A stretch of DNA of 27,445 bases from CAZJAH01 sp964544155 (lineage in GTDB: Bacteria > Bacteroidota > Ignavibacteria > Kapaibacteriales > UBA2268), in contig CAZJAH010000040.1 of the NCBI GenBank assembly GCA_964544155.1, forward strand, positions 1 through 27,445, given 5' to 3'. A program made the translations under genes and the position numbers. Numbering within the stretch: the stretch's first letter is position 1; each line of letters opens with the position of its first letter. This document shows positions 7,969-14,597 of the stretch, piece after piece. The notes below the pieces were generated by a model that saw only the letters and a list, made by a program, of their open reading frames with translations, had not been told where the DNA came from and did not search any database.

Positions 7969-8450
7969 TAACCGTCTACTCCAAATCTATCATCTGATTT
8001 TATTTTTTTTAGATCGACATCATCAGGGAGCCAACCGTTATTGGCTTCGCTAATGACATCGAATCGGGGAATATATGGCTTTATATCAATCAGTGGAGTC
8101 CCGTTTATTACGTCAATTTTATCAATGTATAACCTATTGCCTTCAATCCCTGTCAGGCGAACTACTGACAAGCCGATATGATTGGGCCTTATGGGAGCTC
8201 TGGTCGCGAATATTCCGCGCTCATTACTATCCATAAATGGTGTGACCCTGAGCTTAACTCTGTCTGCTTTATGAAATTTGTAAAGCAATATTAAATGACT
8301 GAACAATTCAATGCTTTCAAGGCCTTCGATATATTCATCATATAGCAGTATTGTTCCCTTCATATCCGAACCTGCCGGCTGGATTGGCATATCTTCCGGT
8401 TTTTCATAACCGGTTTCTATAATACCTATTTGTTTACAAGTAAAGCTCAT
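7968..8450 (-). CDS. trmO: TrmO/TsaA-family tRNA methyltransferase
   Basis: A 160-residue protein of the UPF0066/TsaA (YaeB) family, whose characterised members are TrmO enzymes that N6-methylate t6A37 in tRNA-Thr with S-adenosylmethionine. Visible signatures: the N-terminal IGIIETGYEKPEDMP, the GLESIELFSHLILLYKFHKA helix and strand, and the strongly conserved ERGIFATRAPIRPNHIGLSVVRL. It lacks the C-terminal extension of the ~235-residue E. coli protein, like many archaeal and bacterial short forms. Placement inside an arsenic-type operon, 1 base after yeeE and overlapping the permease start by one base, is notable; such short family members may have other small-molecule or tRNA substrates. 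Confidence 0.83.
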   Translation of the reverse strand: MSFTCKQIGIIETGYEKPEDMPIQPAGSDMKGTILLYDEYIEGLESIELFSHLILLYKFHKADRVKLRVTPFMDSNERGIFATRAPIRPNHIGLSVVRLTGIEGNRLYIDKIDVINGTPLIDIKPYIPRFDVISEANNGWLPDDVDLKKIKSDDRFGVDG

Positions 8451-8451
8451 A

Positions 8452-9648
8452 TTACTTTCCTAATTTTCCTCCCATTAAATAAAAGTAAGTTGCTGCCCAG
8501 TTAGCAAGCAATACTACAATACCAAAAATGAAATTGCCAAGGCTCATCATTCCCCATCCGGAAAGTATGTTTCCGATTGAACAACCGCCGGCAAAAGCCG
8601 CTCCCGCGCCAATCATAAATCCGCCAAACAAAGCGAACAATGTCTGTTCCGGATCTTTTGGCAATAATTTAGATTGACCCGATAATGCCCCGGATACCCA
8701 GGAGCCGGCTATCATGGCCAACACTAACAAAAGGAGCCAGTCATTGACTTTCTTTTTAGGCTGGTTTGAATCTTTGATTTTCTTGATATTAGTTTCTTTA
8801 TATTCCTCAGGTTCGGCAATGACTGGTTTAACTTTTTCTGGTTTTTGCTTAATATGCTGCAGATATTCCGGCTTTTCGACCAAAACTAAAGTATAATTAA
8901 GTACACCTTTTGTGACACCTAAAGGGTAATTTCGTCCGCTCTGGACAGATGTTAAGTAAGCAAATATGCCAAGAATGCCTATAGCAATTCCTGCTATCCA
9001 GGGTTTCCAGGATTTGTTCAGCGGCAGAGCGAATTTGAATTTTTTCTTCTTATGTTTAATGGCTGAATAAATAATTGTCCCGGCCATGAATATAAGAGCG
9101 AGTATTAAATATGGAATACCCGTAACTGAAAACAGAGTTAATGGCTCGCCCCCGGATCCTTTAACGACAAAGGATTGCATCCATACATGCATATTATTGA
9201 GAGGCCCGTACGCAACGGCGGCAATTCCGAATGGTACGGCCATTAGCGCCATAACGGAATTGACATTGCCAGTGCCTCCTTTATAGAGGACTCCGCTGAT
9301 ACAGCCTCCGGCAAAGACCATTCCGACGCCGAATATCAGGCCGCCAATTATCGAACTCAGCCACATAAATGGTTTGGGATTAACGCTTATCCATCCCAAC
9401 TGATCAATTATCGCGATTGACAGCATAGTTGTTACAATAGCTACCCAAAAACCCCAGAGTTTGCTCCTGTCTTTAAACATAATTGCTTCGCTCATTGCCG
9501 AAGATGCGCACAAATCGCCTTTTTGCAGAAAGAAACCAAATAGAAATCCTATCGGTATCGCCGTTAAATACCACTGAGATGCTGCTATGCCGTATATGGC
9601 AAAAGATAATGACAATAGAACAAAAAATGATGCTAAAGTGTTTTTCAT
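8452..9648 (-). CDS. YeeE/YedE-family sulfur-compound transporter (TsuA-like)
   Basis: A 398-residue inner-membrane protein of PF04143. It holds the family's Cys motifs: QKGDLCASSAMSEA (Cys47), GMVFAGGCISGVLYKGGTGN (Cys116) and, near the C-terminus, GAAFAGGCSIGNILSGWG. In TsuA these conserved cysteines line the path for thiosulfate. The two homologous halves are fused here and separated by a charged Lys/Glu/Pro linker (about residues 265-305), presumably cytoplasmic. It starts 14 bases after a CxxC lipoprotein gene, with an AGAGGA ribosome site, and ends 1 base before trmO. In this operon it would import thiosulfate or another reduced sulfur compound, perhaps to feed thiol chemistry; that role is inference. 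Confidence 0.85.
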   Translation of the reverse strand: MKNTLASFFVLLSLSFAIYGIAASQWYLTAIPIGFLFGFFLQKGDLCASSAMSEAIMFKDRSKLWGFWVAIVTTMLSIAIIDQLGWISVNPKPFMWLSSIIGGLIFGVGMVFAGGCISGVLYKGGTGNVNSVMALMAVPFGIAAVAYGPLNNMHVWMQSFVVKGSGGEPLTLFSVTGIPYLILALIFMAGTIIYSAIKHKKKKFKFALPLNKSWKPWIAGIAIGILGIFAYLTSVQSGRNYPLGVTKGVLNYTLVLVEKPEYLQHIKQKPEKVKPVIAEPEEYKETNIKKIKDSNQPKKKVNDWLLLLVLAMIAGSWVSGALSGQSKLLPKDPEQTLFALFGGFMIGAGAAFAGGCSIGNILSGWGMMSLGNFIFGIVVLLANWAATYFYLMGGKLGK

Positions 9649-9662
9649 AATTATTCCTCTTG

Positions 9663-10037
9663 TTAAAGTGGTTTCAGCCCTTGTGCCTGCAATAATGAAT
9701 CTATTTCTTCCTCCGGATAAAATCCTTCATGCCTGTGGAACTCTTTGCCATTACGTTCGAGAAATACCTGAGTAGGCATTACTCTGATATTATAAGGTTT
9801 GGCGGCTTCCCTGTCTCTAAGCACATCTATGAACTGAACCTGAAGCTGCTCTTCTCCGTACTTTTCTTCAAGTGATTTCATTACAGGCTGCATTTTCTGA
9901 CAGGGGATACAGCTTACAGAACCGAGTTCAACGAATGTTATTTTAGAATCAGGTTCTATATTACTGTGGCTGCCGGAATTATTTTCAGCGCAGGACCAGA
10001 AAATTACAGCCAAGATAATAATATTGAATACTTTCAT
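9663..10037 (-). CDS. Thioredoxin-fold lipoprotein, CIPC active site
   Basis: A 124-residue protein with a lipoprotein-type N-terminus (MKVFNIIILAVIFWSC, lipid-bearing Cys16) and a thioredoxin domain with CIPC (Cys43/Cys46) in the context FVELGSVSCIPCQKMQPVMKSLEEKYG, then cis-Pro in RVMPTQVFLERNGKE. It should be anchored in a membrane facing the periplasm and work as a disulfide reductase or relay protein. Its ATG overlaps the stop of the outer-membrane barrel gene by 4 bases, showing tight coupling. Likely electron partners are the CcdA-like ArsG protein of the same operon. The substrate is unknown. Confidence 0.85.
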   Translation of the reverse strand: MKVFNIIILAVIFWSCAENNSGSHSNIEPDSKITFVELGSVSCIPCQKMQPVMKSLEEKYGEEQLQVQFIDVLRDREAAKPYNIRVMPTQVFLERNGKEFHRHEGFYPEEEIDSLLQAQGLKPL

Positions 10038-10945
10038 ATTTTTACCTGCCAGGTTAAATTAATAGCGAATGATGAATTATTCGAAAGCTGATACCCGTTG
10101 TAATATTTATATATGGGATAGTCATAAAGCGCCGATAAATAAAAATTACCCATAACATAATTCAGCTGTGGAGAAATAATAAAAATGCTGCCGCCTGAAT
10201 CATTATTAACTTCACCGAGGTATTCATCTTTGTTTCTAAATTCGTTTCTCAGCTCAAGTATACCGCTAAGGCCCTTGCTTATGCTTTTTGAAGCAAATAA
10301 GGATGTGTAAAAACCTTCTCCATAGCGGTAATCCAGATCGTTTTCCGCGTTTAGTTCCGTCCTTTGAATAAGAAATAACCTTAAGCCTTTATCTTTAAAC
10401 CCTTTGTGAATAAAAGCCTGAAATACAAGGCCGTAGGCACCTGTCGAGGGCAGTACATGCTGAGGCAGATTGCTTTCTTTAAGATTAAGCGGCACTCTTC
10501 CGCCAAGGCCGGCGGTAATTTCATAATCATGTCTAATATTATGATATATATTGTATTTTGCCGATACGGTCATATGCGAAAGGCCGCTTCCTGCCAGATT
10601 ATAATAACCGAAATCCTGGTTTTTTTGGAGAAATCCCCCTAATTCCAGTTCGGCTGTTAATTTATTGCTTATTCCGTAAGCTGCCAGAAGGCCGGTATAA
10701 TGAATGTGGTAATTTTCCACCAGGCCTTTTTCCGCGGGCGAATTACCTCTGTAGTATTCGTCGCCGGAACTATATTTGTACAAGCCCGATACTCTGAGAA
10801 ATCCATCACGCAGAACTCCGATATTAACCGTTCCGCCAACCGGAGTTAGGCCGCCGACAGCAGCTCCGCCAATGCATGAGCATTGGGAAAAACTCTCATA
10901 GCCTGTTAATATAATAAGTACAAAAATTAAGCATTTTACTTTCAT
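10034..10945 (-). CDS. Outer-membrane beta-barrel protein with CSC motif
   Basis: A 303-residue protein with a signal peptide (about residues 1-20, ending SFSQ) and then a chain of amphipathic beta strands with Gly/aromatic turns, ending in ...SSFAINLTWQVKI, typical of a transmembrane beta barrel (an even number of strands, perhaps 12). The mature N-terminus begins QCSCIGGAAVGGLTPVGG; two cysteines this close are unusual in outer-membrane barrels, and could bind a soft metal or exchange disulfides with the lipoproteins encoded on both sides. I do not recognise a named family. Its place between two CxxC lipoprotein genes in an ArsR-led operon suggests an outer-membrane channel for the exported or imported compound. 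Confidence 0.78.
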   Translation of the reverse strand: MKVKCLIFVLIILTGYESFSQCSCIGGAAVGGLTPVGGTVNIGVLRDGFLRVSGLYKYSSGDEYYRGNSPAEKGLVENYHIHYTGLLAAYGISNKLTAELELGGFLQKNQDFGYYNLAGSGLSHMTVSAKYNIYHNIRHDYEITAGLGGRVPLNLKESNLPQHVLPSTGAYGLVFQAFIHKGFKDKGLRLFLIQRTELNAENDLDYRYGEGFYTSLFASKSISKGLSGILELRNEFRNKDEYLGEVNNDSGGSIFIISPQLNYVMGNFYLSALYDYPIYKYYNGYQLSNNSSFAINLTWQVKI

Positions 10946-10961
10946 ATTAAATCACTTTATT

Positions 10962-11462
10962 TCAATTATTCAAATCTTCCCTGATAATTTCAATCATCAT
11001 CTCAAGCCAGTTATAATACGGATATGTGATCATTCCGATTTCAACACCGTCATGCATTATAAAAAGGCTCGGAGTAGTCGGTATATCGTGATTCTTATGA
11101 TAGCCGCCCGGCTCTTCTAATTTATGGTCAAGTAAATAAATAGAGTAATCCGATTCGCTGATTCCGGCGGCATCGAATATTTTCAGTATTTTCGGGATGT
11201 TTTCGTGACAGTCACTGCAATCATATCCCGCGTAAATTACAAATGTGTAATGCTTCTTCTTTAGAAGGCTTTTAAAAGTCCGAAGATCTTCTTCATCCGG
11301 TTTATGGCTGATGTAATTATTCAATGTATTAGTTTGACTGAACCATTCCTGCTTTTCCTTTTTTCCAAGTAAATCCTGATCTACAGTTTTCCCTGCTTCC
11401 CGCTTAGAAGCGCATGAAGTCAGTATTAGAAAAATCAAAATAGTCGTGCTTATTACTCTCAT
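10962..11462 (-). CDS. Thioredoxin-fold lipoprotein, CSDC active site
   Basis: A 166-residue protein with a textbook lipobox (FLILTSC, Cys17), a Lys-rich spacer, and a thioredoxin-like domain: YTFVIYAGYDCSDCHENIPKI with CSDC (Cys82/Cys85) and a cis-Pro region IPTTPSLFIMHDGVEIG. It is probably membrane-anchored in the periplasm and redox active. Unlike the second lipoprotein of the operon it has a longer N-terminal spacer and an acidic Ser-Asp pair between the cysteines, so the two are unlikely to be redundant copies. It is the first gene after arsR (106-base gap with a putative operator) and ends 16 bases before the barrel gene. Confidence 0.8.
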   Translation of the reverse strand: MRVISTTILIFLILTSCASKREAGKTVDQDLLGKKEKQEWFSQTNTLNNYISHKPDEEDLRTFKSLLKKKHYTFVIYAGYDCSDCHENIPKILKIFDAAGISESDYSIYLLDHKLEEPGGYHKNHDIPTTPSLFIMHDGVEIGMITYPYYNWLEMMIEIIREDLNN

Positions 11463-11568
11463 TCAGATTCTTTAATTTTTATTTAAATCCATTGATTGTT
11501 TTCAGGTACTTAAAATAACGTCATTCATTTTGATACTTGGACAATTATCGAAATCAGCATTAAAAAAA
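11463..11568 (-). promoter_or_regulatory. Leader between arsR and the rest of the operon
   Basis: This 106-base gap is by far the longest within the cluster, and so the likely site of an internal promoter or attenuation point. Immediately after the arsR stop codon there is a run of seven Ts on the minus strand, and the putative ArsR operator follows at 11527-11554. No clear -35/-10 pair can be fixed. Confidence 0.5.
11527..11554. promoter_or_regulatory. Putative ArsR operator, internal
   Basis: The half-site ATTTTGAT (11527-11534) faces ATCGAAAT (11547-11554), complementary at seven of eight positions, with 12 bases between. The same half-sites, with the C/T variation swapped, form the palindrome in front of arsR, which makes this a credible second binding site. 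Confidence 0.55.
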
Positions 11569-11913
11569 TTACCCCAGCCTGATGATCTGCCTGTCAGCAG
11601 AATCAATCTTCACGGCGTCATCCATCACAATATCATCATCATTTAACCAATCCGGCAGCATTTTTAATAACTGAGCTAAAACAGGGCTGTCAGTATCACG
11701 AACATAATGATAATCAACCCATTTGCCGTTCCTGGTATCCTTTATAAATCCGGCCTCTTTTAGTAAAGCCAGATGTGAAGACACAGTAGAAGTCGATATG
11801 TTCAATACACTGGTAATTTCACAAACACAGGAAGGCTTTTTCTCAAGCATTTTTAAAATCCTGACCCTGTTTTTGTCGGTCAAAGCCTTGAATATTTTTA
11901 TAAAATCGTTCAT
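11569..11913 (-). CDS. arsR: ArsR-family metalloregulatory repressor
   Basis: A 114-residue winged-helix protein of the ArsR/SmtB family. It has the family start FKALTDKNRVRILKML, then KKPSCVCEITSVLNISTSTVSSHLALLKEAGFI (DNA-recognition helix) and RNGKWVDYHYV (wing). Cys29 and Cys31 form the CVC pair that in classical ArsR proteins binds As(III)/Sb(III) and releases DNA. There is no typical C-terminal His/Asp site of SmtB-type Zn sensors, so arsenite or a related thiophilic ligand is likely. A matching imperfect palindrome lies just upstream of its start, consistent with self-repression. It leads the ten-gene cluster, 106 bases from the next gene, and lies 222 bases downstream of uvrD. Confidence 0.92.
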   Translation of the reverse strand: MNDFIKIFKALTDKNRVRILKMLEKKPSCVCEITSVLNISTSTVSSHLALLKEAGFIKDTRNGKWVDYHYVRDTDSPVLAQLLKMLPDWLNDDDIVMDDAVKIDSADRQIIRLG

Positions 11914-11936
11914 GTTTAATTAATTTCCCTTTTTTC

Positions 11937-11956
11937 ATTTCGATACTCATCAAAAT
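11937..11956. promoter_or_regulatory. Putative ArsR operator upstream of arsR
   Basis: ATTTCGAT (11937-11944) and ATCAAAAT (11949-11956) form an imperfect palindrome with a 4-base centre, one mismatch in eight pairs. It sits 24-43 bases before the arsR start codon, where a bound repressor would block RNA polymerase. The form (AT-rich arms around GAT/ATC) resembles known ArsR operators. Confidence 0.6.
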
Positions 11957-12135
11957 AAGAAAAAATAGTAAAATAGAAAAAATATATTATAAAAAATATC
12001 AGGCGCTGTGGCCGGAGTTTTCTGAAAAGGCAGGTAATTATAAGGTCTGTGCCAAATAGTCCGGAATTAAAAAAATATCCAACTCATGGACCTGGCCATG
12101 ATTTCCTGATATTAATGAAATTCGATATACCGGCC

Positions 12136-14385
12136 CTAAACCTTTTGAAGTTTGGCATACTCCAGCATAAGTTTCTTTCGGCCGACCGAATTGAAATTAA
12201 CAACAGCCTGGCGGTTTTTGCCTTCGCCGCTGAGTCCTGTTATTTTTCCTATACCGAAAGTATTATGGCGCACATTGTCGCCTACCCTGATTTCATGCTC
12301 AGCCTGCGGCAGCTGTGAGTAATTATCTTCATACTGCATATCGTCAAATTGCGGCGTTTGTCTTTTAGGCGCTGCAGGCCTGTAGCTGACCGAAGCTTTC
12401 CTGTCTTGTATGCTGCCGGAATGTCCCCGCCTGTCAATCAGCTTTTTATCTATTTCGCCGATGAATGCCGATGGCGACTGATATGTGGTTTCTCCGAAAC
12501 GCATTCTTCTTTCGGCGTATGTAAGGTAGAGCTTTTCTTCAGCGCGCGTTATTCCCACATAAAACAGGCGGCGTTCCTCTTCTGCCTCTTCAGGCATTTG
12601 CTCGGCTCTTGCAAGCGGAAAAAGCCCCTTTTCCATACCGGTAATGATCACAACCGGAAATTCAAGCCCTTTTGCTGCGTGCATGGTCATGAGTGTAACC
12701 TTATCCTGGCTTATGTCGGTTTCATCAATATCAGAGACAAGTGAAATCTGCTGAAGATAATCTTCCAACGAGGCATTATCTTCATTTTTGAAGAACATTT
12801 TAATATCGCTGAGGAGCTGCTGTATGTTATTCCATCTGTCAAGAGAATCCTCTGTGTTGATCTCCTTGTACATTTGCAGGATATTTGTATCGTGAATGTA
12901 ATTATTTATCAACTCGAAAGGATCTGAGCTATCTCGTTCCTCTATGTATTTTTTTAACATTTCGGCGAATTTTTTTGCCGCGTTAACGGCGCGTTTCTGT
13001 AGCTTATCTATCCTTTCGGAATAAAGGGCGGCTTTCAGCACGCTGACGCCCTGTTTCTGAGCGAAATCTTCAATATGCCTCAGTGAAGTCTGCCCCAGGC
13101 CGCGAGGCGGTTCATTGATTATCCGCATGAGTGACTCGCTGTCCTTCGGGTTCACAAGAATCCGCAGGTAGGCGATCACGTCCTTAATTTCTTTTCTCTT
13201 GTAGAATGATGTCCCGCCTATGATCACATAAGGTATGGCATTCATCCTGAGAGAATTTTCCAGGGCGAGAGACTGCGCGTTAGTCCTGTAAAGCACGGCG
13301 AAGTCTTTGTATCCCTTGTTTTTCATTTTTTCTTTAGTAATAATTTCGGCAACTTTTGCGGCTTCCGCTCTGTCGTCGGTGCAGTCGATCAAAGAGATAG
13401 GCTCTCCTTGCAGATTATCAGTCCACAATTTTTTGGGTATCTGTTTGCGGTTTTTCTGGATAATGCAATCAGCCGCTGCAAGTATCACCTTGGTTGACCT
13501 GTAATTTTGCTCCAGTCGGATAACTTTGGCATGAGGGTAATCTTTCTGAAAATCGAGAATATTGCGTATATCAGCGCCCCGCCAGCGGTAAATACTCTGC
13601 GCATCATCTCCGACTACGCAAAGATTGCTATGGGCTTTGGCGAGCTGGTTCACAGCTATATACTGGGCTCTGTTGGTATCCTGGTACTCATCGACGAGTA
13701 TATATTTGAATTTTTCCTGGTATTTTTTCAGTGTTTCTCTGTCTTTATCGAGCAGCCTGATGAAGTTCAGCAGCAGGTCATCGAAATCCATGGCGTTATT
13801 ATTGATCAATGTCCTCTCATATTCCTCATAAATATCGGCAGTAACCTTATCGAGAGTTCTTTCCGCATAAGTACGTATCATTTCGGGGGATCGCATCTGG
13901 TTTTTTGCATTGGAAATCCTTGCTCTGATACCCTGTGCCGGGAACTGCTGGTTCGATATGCCGCTACGGTTCATGATCTTGCGAATGAGGCTGAGCGAAT
14001 CATCCGCGTCATATATTGAAAAATTCGAGGTATAGCCGAGTTTTTCGGCTTCGTATCTGAGCAGGCGAGCAAAAATTGAGTGGAAGGTTCCTGCCCATAC
14101 TGATTGTGCCCTTGCGGGTGAAATCAAAGAGGCTATCCTGTCCTTCATTTCGCCGGCGGCTTTATTCGTAAAGGTAAGCGCCAGAATATTATAAGGCGCG
14201 ACACCCTTATCAATAAGGTGGGCAATTCGTCTTGTCAGCACTCTTGTTTTGCCGCTGCCGGCGCCTGCCACTATAAGTATGGGGCCGTTAATTGTTTTTA
14301 CTGCTTCAAGCTGGGGCGGGTTAAGCCCGCTGAGAATATTTTCCGAATTATTGTTTTCACTGTCTTTTATAAGCTTAAGAGCCAT
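12136..14385 (-). CDS. pcrA: UvrD/PcrA-type ATP-dependent DNA helicase
   Basis: A 749-residue superfamily 1A helicase acting 3'-5' in nucleotide excision repair and removal of recombination proteins. Motifs appear in order: Q motif LNPPQLEAV, Walker A GAGSGKTR (41-48), ALTFTNKAAGEM (Ia), VDEYQDTNRAQY (Walker B), VVGDDAQSIYRWRGAD (III), RLEQNYRST (IV), TLMTMHAAKGLEFPVVIITGMEKGLFP (V), and ERRLFYVGITRAEEKLYL (VI). The C-terminus holds the Tudor-like domain VGDNVRHNTFGIGKITGL that in PcrA/UvrD binds RNA polymerase. Length is normal for the family. It is divergent from the subtilase gene and stands alone on its transcript or ahead of arsR. UvrD and PcrA cannot be told apart by sight, so the symbol is a convention. 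Confidence 0.95.
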   Translation of the reverse strand: MALKLIKDSENNNSENILSGLNPPQLEAVKTINGPILIVAGAGSGKTRVLTRRIAHLIDKGVAPYNILALTFTNKAAGEMKDRIASLISPARAQSVWAGTFHSIFARLLRYEAEKLGYTSNFSIYDADDSLSLIRKIMNRSGISNQQFPAQGIRARISNAKNQMRSPEMIRTYAERTLDKVTADIYEEYERTLINNNAMDFDDLLLNFIRLLDKDRETLKKYQEKFKYILVDEYQDTNRAQYIAVNQLAKAHSNLCVVGDDAQSIYRWRGADIRNILDFQKDYPHAKVIRLEQNYRSTKVILAAADCIIQKNRKQIPKKLWTDNLQGEPISLIDCTDDRAEAAKVAEIITKEKMKNKGYKDFAVLYRTNAQSLALENSLRMNAIPYVIIGGTSFYKRKEIKDVIAYLRILVNPKDSESLMRIINEPPRGLGQTSLRHIEDFAQKQGVSVLKAALYSERIDKLQKRAVNAAKKFAEMLKKYIEERDSSDPFELINNYIHDTNILQMYKEINTEDSLDRWNNIQQLLSDIKMFFKNEDNASLEDYLQQISLVSDIDETDISQDKVTLMTMHAAKGLEFPVVIITGMEKGLFPLARAEQMPEEAEEERRLFYVGITRAEEKLYLTYAERRMRFGETTYQSPSAFIGEIDKKLIDRRGHSGSIQDRKASVSYRPAAPKRQTPQFDDMQYEDNYSQLPQAEHEIRVGDNVRHNTFGIGKITGLSGEGKNRQAVVNFNSVGRKKLMLEYAKLQKV

Positions 14386-14597
14386 GATCTGTTTTTATAT
14401 AATGCCAAAAAAATAAGACTGACAATATAATTAGAATGGTAGTAATTTTAAAGAAATGTGGAAAAAAATAATGCGCGAACAAATAAATCCGGCACAAATC
14501 CTGAATTTCTTTTACAAATAATTTAAAAAAATTTTATAATTCATTAATTTGATCGTCACAAGAATGTCATCATATATTAAAATAATCGGAATTTATA
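14386..14597. promoter_or_regulatory. Divergent promoter region, helicase and subtilase
   Basis: A 212-base AT-rich spacer between the helicase (minus) and the subtilase (plus). It must hold promoters for both, but no box or palindrome stands out. The subtilase start has no obvious Shine-Dalgarno sequence. Confidence 0.35.

Noticed and set aside
12069..12100. CATGG/CCATG hairpin followed by a T run as a helicase terminator
   Set aside because: The stem is only five pairs and the T run begins 9 bases away, so it is too weak to call.
13507..14019. 170-codon plus-strand frame inside the helicase gene
   Set aside because: Antisense of conserved helicase motifs; no recognisable domain or start signal.
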